Part shown: positions 1-6,404 of the stretch, in pieces
Numbering within the stretch: position 1 is the first letter of the stretch
Layout: every line of letters begins with the position of its first letter
From: a bacterium
GTDB taxonomy: Bacteria > Margulisbacteria > Marinamargulisbacteria > SXXA01
Length of the DNA stretch: 16,613 nt
NCBI GenBank assembly: GCA_947502965.1
Contig: CANNCG010000014.1
Location: 1-16,613, forward strand
Direction of reading: 5' to 3'
The notes under the pieces: generated by a model
Databases searched by the model: none
Seen by the model: the letters and a program-made list of their open reading frames with translations, nothing else
Told to the model about the DNA's origin: nothing
Program-made: the position numbers and the translations under genes

Positions 1-139
1 CCTCTATTTGAAGACTCATTCCTATCCCTCGGTTCATGTGACACCCTCCTTTGTTGGTTTTGACAAAGTATATATTAATACTCGATGTTTAAACTAGTGC
101 CATTACTTGACAAGGGGTCTCGATATTCCTGTTTTTTAG

Positions 140-155
140 AAAAAAAAAGGGGGGG
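140..155. repeat. Homopolymer tract, nine A then seven G
   Basis: Bases 140-148 are all A and 149-155 all G, preceded by six T at 132-137. The tract lies downstream of menE in a gene-free stretch (1-212) where I see no coding sequence. Read on the menE strand it is a C run followed by a T run, about 30 bases beyond the menE hairpin. Such runs are prone to slippage and to sequencing error, so its exact length is uncertain. Confidence 0.7.
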
Positions 156-183
156 CTAGATAGTTACATATAGAGTTAAGTCC

Positions 184-221
184 ATCCGATAAATATGGAC
201 CTTGGTCCATATTTATCGGAT
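184..221 (-). terminator. Perfect 18-bp inverted repeat overlapping the menE stop codon
   Basis: Bases 184-201 and 204-221 are exact reverse complements separated by two bases, giving an 18-bp stem. The menE stop codon (213-215) and the preceding Ile and Arg codons are inside the right arm. The stem is AT-rich and is not directly followed by a T run on the minus strand. It is therefore not a textbook Rho-independent terminator. It could be a transcript 3'-end stabiliser, a bidirectional terminator or a protein-binding palindrome. The structure is certain; the role is inferred from its position at the end of the operon. Confidence 0.5.
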
Positions 222-1592
222 AAGACCAGCCTCTACCCACTCCCGCAACACATACTTTGACGGCTTTCCCTCAAACGTATCAGGAAACCCAAAAAACCGA
301 ACTGGCCATTTGTAGCGGGGTAGCTGGGCTTCCAATACGTTGATAAAGGTGGCTTGGGGGAGGATGGGGTCTATGAAGGCCACGGGTCTTTGGCCAAACT
401 CGGGATCAGAGATCCCGATCACCGCGACACGCTGGACTTCGGGAATGCTCAGCAAGACGGCTTCTATTTCTTCGGGATGGATGTTTTCGCCGCCTGAGAT
501 GATCATCCCATCTTTGCGACCGGTGACATAGAGCTGGTCTTCTACAAGATAGCCCATATCTCCAGTGAGAAACCAGCCGTCATAGGTGAGCGGCAACGAC
601 AGATAATTGTTTTCCAAATAGCCCGAAAACAGGGGTTTGCCACGGACGGCGATTTCGCCGTCTTCTGTGATTTCGAGCTCCCGATAGGGCATTATTTTTC
701 CAGAGCTGGTGGTGGGCTGATGGTTGCATGTGATCGTGGCACTCATTTCGGTCATCCCATAGCTTTTAAGTACCGGGAATCCTTTTTTTGTGACCTGTTT
801 GAGGAGTGTTTCAGGACATCCGCTGCCACCGAGAATGATGGCCCGTATCCGCTGTTTGGTAAGGCTGTCGATATGCTCGAGTTGCTTGAGCTGATGGGGT
901 ACCAGCGAGAGATGGGAGGGTTGTAGCGCTGAGATGCTATGACGTAGCGGGGTTTCCGATGTCGGAATCAGCAGTGTGGCCCCTGCGAAAAAACATCGGA
1001 ACACAATCCCAAGCCCTGAGACATGGTAGAGCGGGAGCGACAAAAGCCATTGGTCTGTGGGGCCAAAGGTCAAATGGGTGTTGACGCCCAATGCACTGTA
1101 GAGATGTTGAGAGAGGGTGTGCGTGGCTATTTTGGGTTTGCCACTGGATCCTGATGTCATGAGATAGGTGCTGATTTGTTCCAAACAGAGCCATGTGTCT
1201 GTCTGGCGTGAGGGAAGGCGGATATCCTGAAGTGTTCTTTGTTGCCAAGGGTCCGTCGCTTCGTCCAAAAAAGACGCCGTGGATTCGTGGAGGAGGTTTC
1301 TCACGTGACTGTTCTCGAAATAGGGGATGAGGGCCTTTGTCGAATACCTCAGATGCGGTAGGAAAACGGGTATCCCCTCCCGTAACATGGCCCACAGACA
1401 TGCGATACTCTCGATACTGCTGCTGGCATAGAGCGCAACGGGTGTTGCGCCCCATTGCCGTAATCCCATCTGATACTCGCAAACACGACGATGGAGTGCC
1501 TGATACGAGAGGACCTCATGGCGTGTGGTGATGGCGATGCTATCCGGGTGCTGTTTGGCCGTTTCTGCAATGGGACATGCAATGAGCGACAT
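213..1592 (-). CDS. menE: o-Succinylbenzoate-CoA ligase (MenE)
   Basis: This 459-residue acyl-CoA synthetase of the ANL adenylating family activates o-succinylbenzoate with ATP and CoA in cytoplasmic menaquinone synthesis. Visible motifs are the AMP-binding loop TSGSSGKPK (146-154), SYGMTEMSA (278-286), TGDMG (343-347), the hinge GRKDGMI (358-364) followed by ISGGENIHPEEIE, and a C-terminal lysine at 446 (GKPSK) in the place of the catalytic acyl-adenylate lysine. The length is normal for MenE. The start lies 11 bases after the menB stop and has no Shine-Dalgarno sequence, so translation probably depends on coupling to menB. ANL enzymes are hard to separate by motifs alone; the assignment as MenE rests largely on the adjacent menB. 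Confidence 0.9.
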   Translation of the reverse strand: MSLIACPIAETAKQHPDSIAITTRHEVLSYQALHRRVCEYQMGLRQWGATPVALYASSSIESIACLWAMLREGIPVFLPHLRYSTKALIPYFENSHVRNLLHESTASFLDEATDPWQQRTLQDIRLPSRQTDTWLCLEQISTYLMTSGSSGKPKIATHTLSQHLYSALGVNTHLTFGPTDQWLLSLPLYHVSGLGIVFRCFFAGATLLIPTSETPLRHSISALQPSHLSLVPHQLKQLEHIDSLTKQRIRAIILGGSGCPETLLKQVTKKGFPVLKSYGMTEMSATITCNHQPTTSSGKIMPYRELEITEDGEIAVRGKPLFSGYLENNYLSLPLTYDGWFLTGDMGYLVEDQLYVTGRKDGMIISGGENIHPEEIEAVLLSIPEVQRVAVIGISDPEFGQRPVAFIDPILPQATFINVLEAQLPRYKWPVRFFGFPDTFEGKPSKYVLREWVEAGLIR

Positions 1593-1603
1593 ACGAGAGA
1601 TGC

Positions 1604-2482
1604 TTAAGGGTGACGTTTAAATTTAGAAAAGTCGGGACTGCGTTTTTCAACAAAGGCATTGCGGCCTTCTTGTGCTTCCTGGCTCATGTAGTAGAGCATG
1701 GTGGCGTTTCCGGCCAATTCTTGTAAGCCTGTTTGCCCATCACAGTCGGCATTCAGAGCGGCTTTCAGGCAACGCAGGGCGAGGGGGGAGTGTTGTCCTA
1801 TTTCGACCGCCCATTTGAGGGTTTCTGTTTCGAGCTCTTCATAGGGTACAACGGCGTTGATTAGCCCCATTTGAAAGGCCTGTTCCGCTGTGTATTGGCG
1901 ACAGAGAAACCAAATTTCTCTGGCCCGTTTTTGGCCCACAATCCGAGACATATAGCTGGCGCCAAATCCGCCATCAAAGGAACCTACTTTGGGTCCTGTT
2001 TGTCCAAAACGGGCATTGTCTGCGGCGATGGTGAGATCACACATCATGTGCAAGATTTGGCCGCCACCAATGGCATAGCCTGCGACCATGGCGATAATGG
2101 GTTTGGGGCATGTTCTGATTTGACGTTGGAAGTCGAGGACATTGAGGTGATGAACCCCGGATTCGTCACGGTATCCGGCGTCGCCTCTGATTTTTTGATC
2201 CCCACCGGAACAAAAGGCCTCTTTGCCTTCGCCAGTGAGAATCACCACCCCTATCTCTGAATCATGACGTGCGTCTTCCAAAGCGAGCATCATTTCTTTG
2301 ACCGTGAGGGGTCTGAAAGCATTGCGAACTTCTGGCCGGGTGATGGTTATTTTGGCTATGCCATGCCATTTTTTATAGCGGATATCGGTGAATTTTTGAG
2401 GCTGAATTTGCCATTCGATGGTCTCTGGGAGAGTCATGTCTGAGCGGGCATCGTCGTATATTGTGGTTTTTTCTGTAATCAT
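1604..2482 (-). CDS. menB: 1,4-Dihydroxy-2-naphthoyl-CoA synthase (MenB)
   Basis: MenB is a crotonase-fold enzyme that cyclises o-succinylbenzoyl-CoA to dihydroxynaphthoyl-CoA, the step after MenE. The 292-residue product has the oxyanion-hole CSGGDQ, an IGGGQ turn, the MenB signature FGQTGPKVGSFDGGFG and the typical C-terminal EGRNAFVEKRSPDFSKF. The Gly in QTGPK marks the type I, bicarbonate-dependent MenB class. Sequence likeness to the Escherichia coli protein as I remember it is high throughout. The chosen start at 2482 has AAGGGTG eight bases upstream. A second Met at residue 16 lies closer to the conserved core and is possible, but lacks this support. It is the first gene of a menB-menE pair. 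Confidence 0.96.
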   Translation of the reverse strand: MITEKTTIYDDARSDMTLPETIEWQIQPQKFTDIRYKKWHGIAKITITRPEVRNAFRPLTVKEMMLALEDARHDSEIGVVILTGEGKEAFCSGGDQKIRGDAGYRDESGVHHLNVLDFQRQIRTCPKPIIAMVAGYAIGGGQILHMMCDLTIAADNARFGQTGPKVGSFDGGFGASYMSRIVGQKRAREIWFLCRQYTAEQAFQMGLINAVVPYEELETETLKWAVEIGQHSPLALRCLKAALNADCDGQTGLQELAGNATMLYYMSQEAQEGRNAFVEKRSPDFSKFKRHP

Positions 2483-2548
2483 GAATTATCACCCTTATCG
2501 TGAGAATGTTTTTTAGATACACTGCGTATCGAGGATATTGAAAGTGAA

Positions 2549-2577
2549 ATAATATCACCTTATGTCCGGTATCGTAA
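2549..2577 (-). promoter_or_regulatory. Candidate menB promoter with extended -10
   Basis: On the minus strand, TATTAT (2554-2549) is preceded by TG and one base, forming an extended -10. TTACGA lies 17 bases upstream (2577-2572) and matches the -35 consensus at three of six positions. The predicted leader is about 60 bases and ends with the menB ribosome-binding site. The -10 is good but the -35 is weak. Confidence 0.35.
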
Positions 2578-2614
2578 AAGTACGTTTTTGAAGTCCCAGC
2601 AAGGGCCCGCCCCC

Positions 2615-2634
2615 AACCCTTCCCGGGAGGGGTT
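2615..2634. repeat. GC-rich palindrome in the menB/AlbA_2 intergenic region
   Basis: AACCCTTCCC (2615-2624) pairs with GGGAGGGGTT (2625-2634), with one T-G wobble and CCCGGG at the centre. It sits in the 299-base gene-free region 2483-2781. There is no gene immediately upstream on the plus strand for it to terminate, and it lies before the likely menB promoter on the minus strand, so its role is unknown. It could be a protein-binding palindrome. Confidence 0.45.
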
Positions 2635-2694
2635 CTCGTTTTCCCAGAAACTTTGAGGATTAAGTTGTAGCGGGCATCTAACTTCTTTCTAGGA

Positions 2695-2731
2695 TTTAAA
2701 GGATGAGCGACGCAGTCGCGAATCCTTTAAA
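2695..2731. repeat. 17-bp hairpin upstream of the AlbA_2-type gene
   Basis: TTTAAAGGATGAGCGAC (2695-2711) pairs with 2715-2731 around a GCA loop. A 2x2 internal loop has GA facing GA, which can form tandem sheared pairs in RNA. The A run (2729-2736) follows on the plus strand, so there is no T run to make a plus-strand terminator. It is either a 5'-leader structure of the downstream gene or part of a repeat. The pairing is certain; the function is not. Confidence 0.5.
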
Positions 2732-2743
2732 AAAAACACACAC

Positions 2744-2757
2744 GGGGCTATCGCCCC
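2744..2757. other. Small hairpin just before the ribosome-binding site of the AlbA_2-type gene
   Basis: GGGGC (2744-2748) pairs with GCCCC (2753-2757) around TATC. It ends 13 bases before the AAGGAG ribosome-binding site. Together with the larger hairpin at 2695-2731 it would place two stems in a row in the leader of the downstream gene. No regulatory mechanism can be read from the sequence. Confidence 0.4.
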
Positions 2758-2781
2758 AAATAAAAACATAAGGAGCACACA

Positions 2782-3579
2782 ATGACTTGGGATGACTTAC
2801 TCGCCTGTTTACGGCAACCAGAATCTATGGAACTGCGTTTTTTTAAAAAAGACCCAGACCCAGAGTCGCTCTGCATTGTCATGGCGGCCATGGCCAATGC
2901 CGACGGTGGCACCATTATCGTGGGGATTGACCACAAAAATTTACATTTTTTTGGCAGTCTCATGACCGATGACGCTTTGAAAGCCGTGGTAAGACAGCAC
3001 TGTAGGGCTCAATTTAGAATCACAACGAGTATTATTCCACGTGGTGGCAAGTCCATTGCGAGCATACAGGTTCACGAATCTACCCAAAAACCTGTTTTCT
3101 TTGACGATTCGTGCTACGTCTACATGGGAGAAGGTTCTCGCTTTTTTATTGCACAAGATCCCTTTGCCGTCTTATCGATAGATCCGTCGGATACGGTGTC
3201 TGTCCCTGTCATGGTCGCGGATCCCATTGTGGGGGCTTCGGATACACGGCCAGAGCGTGTTCCTGAGCTCGTCGCCTCAGAACAGGCTTCTCGCCATATT
3301 GAGATCGGTACATCCATACAAACCCCGCTGTTTGAGACCTTAAACGAGAGGCAACGACAGGCGGTTGTGTTTATGCAAAACAATCCGGCTATTCGTAACC
3401 AAGTCTATAGGGAAATGTTTGGTATTTCGCATAAGACAGCGCATATCGAATTAACAGAATTGGTGAATAGCGGTGTTTTTGTTCAAGCGGGTGCAGGACG
3501 TAGTACGCATTATGTGTTGGCGACTTATACCCATTCCAAAACACACTCCCCGATGCGGGGATCGGTTCCTCAAGGATGA
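2782..3579 (+). CDS. AlbA_2/Schlafen-like DNA-binding protein with C-terminal winged helix
   Basis: This 265-residue predicted cytoplasmic protein has an N-terminal AlbA_2 (Schlafen AlbA-2) fold: MELRFFKK at 16-23, then CIVMAAMANADGGTIIVGID at 31-50, the usual divided-acid-and-Gly-Gly pattern of this ATP/nucleic-acid-binding family. Residues about 187-247 resemble the winged helix that often ends such proteins (LNERQRQAVVFM, then a recognition-helix-like stretch near ISHKTAHIELTELV). The family is usually described as transcriptional regulators or RNA/DNA-binding proteins; the target here is unknown. A clear AAGGAG lies seven bases before the ATG. The last 17 residues (from Tyr249) are encoded by a dispersed repeat, so the original C-terminus was probably different. 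It is a single gene, flanked by minus-strand operons. Confidence 0.75.
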   Translation: MTWDDLLACLRQPESMELRFFKKDPDPESLCIVMAAMANADGGTIIVGIDHKNLHFFGSLMTDDALKAVVRQHCRAQFRITTSIIPRGGKSIASIQVHESTQKPVFFDDSCYVYMGEGSRFFIAQDPFAVLSIDPSDTVSVPVMVADPIVGASDTRPERVPELVASEQASRHIEIGTSIQTPLFETLNERQRQAVVFMQNNPAIRNQVYREMFGISHKTAHIELTELVNSGVFVQAGAGRSTHYVLATYTHSKTHSPMRGSVPQG

Positions 3580-3653
3580 GATTCCAATGACGCCTATCCA
3601 GAGTAACTGGGCTATACCCATTCCAAAATGAAACCGGGACCGGATGCCTTTCC
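3526..3653 (+). repeat. Dispersed intergenic repeat, full copy 1 (128 bp)
   Basis: The element starts TATACCCATTCCAAAA, has a TCCCCG-ATG-CGGGGA hairpin (3547-3561), CCTATCCAGA near 3593-3602, a second TATACCCATTCCAAAA at 3613, and ends CCGGGACCGGATGCCTTTCC (3634-3653). Its whole length can be aligned with the reverse complement of 13904-14025. By hand, the first 53 bases agree at 46 positions without gaps. It begins inside the upstream gene and ends seven bases before the thiH stop. No coding capacity or transposase is present, so it is a non-autonomous or structural repeat. Confidence 0.85.
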
Positions 3654-3660
3654 AATTACC

Positions 3661-4764
3661 CTACGTCAAAACGGCATCCCAATTCTTCACAACAGGATCA
3701 TACCCTTTACGTTTGAGCATATCCTGAATCAGGGGGAGTGGGCGGTGGTCGGCGATGTCGAACTGGGATTCGCTGTCCATGCCAGAATAGCCACCTGGCG
3801 CGGTGTTCGATTCGGCGGACATTTGGGTGATCCCGAGGCCCACGAGATTGTCTCTCAGGGTGGCGCATTCCCGAGTAGACAATGAAATTCCCAAATCTGG
3901 AAAACAGAGTCGAAAGGCACAGATGAGCTGAACGAGATCCTGATCTCTCACGTCGTAGGCCGGGTTGTATTCTCCGAACATCTCTTGGATACGGGGAAAC
4001 GAGATCATGTACTGGGATTGCCAATACTTCTTTTTCATATAATCAAGATGTGCAGACAGGGCCAATGCTTCGTAACGCCAGGCGTAAAGTCCGAGGAGTG
4101 CGCCGATATTGATTTTATGAAAGCCAGCTTTGGCCCCATCTTCTAGGGCTTGCAGGCGTTTTGAAAAATGCTTTTTTTTACCTGCCAAGTGGTGTTTTTG
4201 GTAAGACTCTGGGTGGTAGGTTTCCTGATAGAGTGTGAGGCCATCGGCACCGGCTGCAATTACTTTGCGATAATCCGTTTCTGAAAGGGGTTGTACTTCG
4301 ATGCCGATAGAGGCAAACATCGGGCGCAGTAGCCCAATGGCATGCACGATATAATCGACACCGACTTTGTCTTCGGCCTCACCGGTGAGGAGGAGGAGGT
4401 GTTGGAATCCTTTTTTTGCCAGCAGTTGTCCCTCGGCCACAATCTCTTTGTCTGAGAGAATCACCCGTGGATATTTGTGTTCAACACTAAAGCCGCAATA
4501 GGTGCATTTGTTGTAACAGAGATTGGACAGATACATGGGAATAAACAATTGCATCGCTTTCCCAAACCGTTGGTGGGTGAGTTGTTGTGCACGTTGGGCC
4601 ATGGGTTCGATATAGTGCGCGGCGGCTGGTGAAATGAGCGTGTGAAAGTCGTGACTATCGAGGATGCTTTTTCGCAAGGTGGCGGCAACGTCTTGGTCTT
4701 GTATCTGATCAAGCGCGGTGTATTGGGCGGCTAGATCTAGAGATGGGAGTCGTGCATCAAACAC
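3661..4764 (-). CDS. thiH: 2-Iminoacetate synthase, radical SAM enzyme (ThiH)
   Basis: ThiH cleaves tyrosine with a 5'-deoxyadenosyl radical to give dehydroglycine (2-iminoacetate) for the thiazole of thiamine, delivered to ThiG. The [4Fe-4S] motif CYNKCTYC puts three cysteines at 83, 87 and 90. Other family blocks are YQETYH, HHLAGKKKHF, LSTREC and the C-terminal VVKNWD. The frame is open well upstream inside thiG. I chose GTG at 4764-4762, which overlaps the thiG stop (GTGTTTGA) and gives 367 residues, with the spacing from the N-terminus to ISPAA close to that of the E. coli enzyme. There is no good ribosome-binding site, so translational coupling to thiG is likely. ThiH is oxygen-sensitive and replaces the aerobic glycine oxidase ThiO. 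Confidence 0.93.
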   Translation of the reverse strand: MFDARLPSLDLAAQYTALDQIQDQDVAATLRKSILDSHDFHTLISPAAAHYIEPMAQRAQQLTHQRFGKAMQLFIPMYLSNLCYNKCTYCGFSVEHKYPRVILSDKEIVAEGQLLAKKGFQHLLLLTGEAEDKVGVDYIVHAIGLLRPMFASIGIEVQPLSETDYRKVIAAGADGLTLYQETYHPESYQKHHLAGKKKHFSKRLQALEDGAKAGFHKINIGALLGLYAWRYEALALSAHLDYMKKKYWQSQYMISFPRIQEMFGEYNPAYDVRDQDLVQLICAFRLCFPDLGISLSTRECATLRDNLVGLGITQMSAESNTAPGGYSGMDSESQFDIADHRPLPLIQDMLKRKGYDPVVKNWDAVLT

Positions 4765-5533
4765 GCAAAAACCCCGTGAGCGGTGAGGATGCGTTTGCAG
4801 TGGAAGAAACGCCGCCCAGTCCTGCGAGATAGGCCATGCGACCCGTTTGTATCGCGAGCGCAAAGGCTTTGGCCATGTGAACGGGATGCTTGGCGGCGGC
4901 GATGGCGGTGTTGACCAGGATAGCGTCTGCGCCCAGTTCCATCGCCTCACATGCATGCGAGGGTGCGCCGATTCCCGCATCTACAATGACGGGAATGGAA
5001 GATTGTTCGATAATGAGCCGTAAAAAAGCCCTTGTTTCCAGCCCCATGTTAGTCCCAATTGGGGATCCCAATGGCATGACGCTAACGCAGCCGACGTCTT
5101 CCAGTCGCTTGGCCAGAATGGGGTCTGCATGAATATAGGGCATCACTTTAAAACCTTTTTTGACCAATATTTCGGCGGCTTTGAGTGTTTCGATGGGGTC
5201 TGGCATGAGATGGTTGGGTTCTGGGGATATTTCCAGTTTGACCCAGTCGGATACGCCGGAGAAACGGGCAATTTCGGCGAGGCGTATGGCTTCTTCAGCG
5301 GTGCGTGCCCCGGAGGTGTTGGGTAAGAAAAGGAAGTTTTCTGGCGAAATGATACGAATAAAGGGGTCTTGTTCTGCTTCGATATCTATCCGCCTAATGG
5401 CGACGGTGACAATGTCGCAACCGGCAGCATCGAGGACATGTTTGAGAATTTCTGGGGATGCAAATTTCCCCGTTCCCATGATGAGGCGAGAGCCAAATTC
5501 TTGGCCACCGAGATGAAAGCGTTCTGTTTCCAT
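4757..5533 (-). CDS. thiG: Thiazole synthase (ThiG)
   Basis: ThiG is a TIM-barrel enzyme that condenses deoxyxylulose 5-phosphate, dehydroglycine and the thiocarboxylate of ThiS into thiazole phosphate. The 258-residue product shows LIMGTGKF (18-24), the Schiff-base lysine in DWVKLE (Lys99), PLGSPIGTN (155-162), VDAGIGAPSHA (184-194, Asp185) and LVNTAIA near 207-213. The start at 5533 gives the normal family N-terminus. No Shine-Dalgarno sequence is visible, and a strong promoter lies only eight bases upstream (see the promoter entry). The partner genes thiS and thiF, often next to thiG, are absent from this window, and no TPP riboswitch is recognisable upstream. Confidence 0.96.
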   Translation of the reverse strand: METERFHLGGQEFGSRLIMGTGKFASPEILKHVLDAAGCDIVTVAIRRIDIEAEQDPFIRIISPENFLFLPNTSGARTAEEAIRLAEIARFSGVSDWVKLEISPEPNHLMPDPIETLKAAEILVKKGFKVMPYIHADPILAKRLEDVGCVSVMPLGSPIGTNMGLETRAFLRLIIEQSSIPVIVDAGIGAPSHACEAMELGADAILVNTAIAAAKHPVHMAKAFALAIQTGRMAYLAGLGGVSSTANASSPLTGFLRV

Positions 5534-5541
5534 AGGCGGGT

Positions 5542-5571
5542 ACTATAGCATGCGGGGGATTGTGAGGCGAA
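5542..5571 (-). promoter_or_regulatory. thiG promoter, near-leaderless
   Basis: On the minus strand, TATAGT (5547-5542) is preceded by TGC, a good extended -10, with TTCGCC (5571-5566) 18 bases upstream. Only eight bases separate the -10 from the thiG ATG, so transcription would start within about two bases of the start codon. This explains the missing ribosome-binding site. The lepA promoter has nearly the same layout. Confidence 0.65.
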
Positions 5572-5624
5572 GCCCCAAGTGGCGCTGTCTCGAAACCGTT
5601 GCTGACCCTTGTCTTGAACCAGGA

Positions 5625-5741
5625 TATACCCTTTCCAAAATAGCGATGTGGCCCCGTGCGCGGTCGCAGCGCCTCTTGAGAGGCGGCTCCCCGCCTGGAC
5701 GTGGCGCAGCCAGATCCAGGCTCAGCCGGAGGGGCCTTTCC
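5625..5741 (+). repeat. Probable divergent copy of the dispersed repeat, GC-rich interior
   Basis: The segment begins TATACCCTTTCCAAAATA and ends CCGGAGGGGCCTTTCC, the same ends and nearly the same length as the copies at 3526-3653 and 13904-14025. The interior differs and is much richer in GC. It holds a 7-bp hairpin CGCCTCT-TG-AGAGGCG (5670-5685) and a hairpin at 5693-5721 with stem GCCTGGA/TCCAGGC, an internal loop, and TGGC-GCA-GCCA at the tip. It lies in the 340-base gap between thiG and dcd, which otherwise contains no gene. A structured RNA is an alternative, but I see no tRNA or known RNA motif. Confidence 0.5.
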
Positions 5742-5786
5742 CTATTTTCGCTTTGTTTTGCTACAGAGCCGTCTAACTGAAAGACA

Positions 5787-5819
5787 GGATATCGAAAGGC
5801 CTCTCCCTTTTGGATATCC
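5787..5819. other. Imperfect hairpin between the thiG and dcd promoters
   Basis: GGATATC (5787-5793) pairs with GATATCC (5813-5819); a mismatch and an AAA/TTT step continue the stem. It is not followed by a T run on either strand. It lies 15 bases upstream of the dcd -35 box, so it may be an operator or a remnant of the neighbouring repeat. Confidence 0.25.
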
Positions 5820-5834
5820 CTCTGTTTTGATGGG

Positions 5835-5864
5835 TTGCTCTTTGATAGTCATGAGGGCTAGAAT
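5835..5864 (+). promoter_or_regulatory. dcd operon promoter, near-leaderless
   Basis: TTGCTC (5835-5840) and TAGAAT (5859-5864) are separated by 18 bases and match the consensus at four and five of six positions. The -10 ends nine bases before the dcd ATG at 5874, so the transcript would start almost at the start codon. No ribosome-binding site is present between them. The layout matches the thiG and lepA promoters. Confidence 0.55.
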
Positions 5865-5873
5865 TGGCCGCCT

Positions 5874-6404
5874 ATGATTTTGTCAGATATTACGCTCCAA
5901 CACATGTTAGATACCGATGAAATACAGGTGACACCTTTGTCGGAACATGCCATTCAGCCAGGTTCTATCGACTGTCGTTTGGGGAATCACTATTTGCGCT
6001 CTGTATCAGAGACTCAAATATCGATGGATATGCCCCCCCAATATGAAGAAATTGTTGCAGACAAAGTCATTATTCCGCCGCATACCTTTTTGTTGGCCAC
6101 CACCATGGAGACCATTCGTCTCCCTGCCTACCTCTCAGCGTTTGTGGAAGGGCGTAGTTCCATTGGTCGGATAGGATTGTTTATCCAAAATGCAGGCTGG
6201 GTGGACGCAGGTTTCGAAGGGAAAATCACGCTAGAACTCTATAATGCCAACTCTGTACCCATTGAACTGACGGCTGGGCGGCGTATTTGTCAGCTTGTTT
6301 TTTGCCGTATGGATCAGGCGGCTGCTGTGCCATACAATGGGAAATATCAAGGCCAGAACAGATCTGAAGGCAGCCGTATCTATCAGGATCTAGAGCGTTT
6401 ATGA
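5874..6404 (+). CDS. dcd: dCTP deaminase
   Basis: The enzyme deaminates dCTP to dUTP, feeding dTMP synthesis. The 176-residue product has the dUTPase-like core motifs: QPGSIDCRLG (28-37), VEGRSSIGRIG (91-101), AGWVDAGFEGKITLELYN (107-124, with Glu121 at the catalytic position) and GKYQGQ (156-161). The AGWVDAGFEG form recalls Firmicutes and archaeal proteins, some of which are bifunctional dCTP deaminase/dUTPases that make dUMP directly. Motifs alone do not settle which activity applies. The start has no ribosome-binding site but follows a promoter by nine bases. It is the first gene of a five-gene plus-strand run and overlaps the next gene by four bases (ATGA). Confidence 0.93.
   Translation: MILSDITLQHMLDTDEIQVTPLSEHAIQPGSIDCRLGNHYLRSVSETQISMDMPPQYEEIVADKVIIPPHTFLLATTMETIRLPAYLSAFVEGRSSIGRIGLFIQNAGWVDAGFEGKITLELYNANSVPIELTAGRRICQLVFCRMDQAAAVPYNGKYQGQNRSEGSRIYQDLERL

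Noticed and set aside
60..112. Two TTGACA matches (60-65 and 107-112) as promoters
   Set aside because: Neither has a usable -10 box at 16-18 bases and there is no gene downstream on the plus strand.
4890..5132. Plus-strand frames opposite thiG
   Set aside because: They mirror a strongly conserved gene on the other strand and show no independent motif or start signal.
5693..5721. Possible tRNA or other known small RNA in the GC-rich gap
   Set aside because: The hairpins do not form a cloverleaf and there is no T-loop consensus on either strand.
5550..5780. A 76-codon frame across the thiG/dcd gap
   Set aside because: It runs through the GC-rich repeat and hairpins, and its Arg/Pro-rich product looks like a by-product of base composition. 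It starts within the thiG promoter region.
5534..5873. TPP riboswitch upstream of thiG
   Set aside because: No THI-box sequence is recognisable on the minus strand, and the promoter leaves almost no leader.
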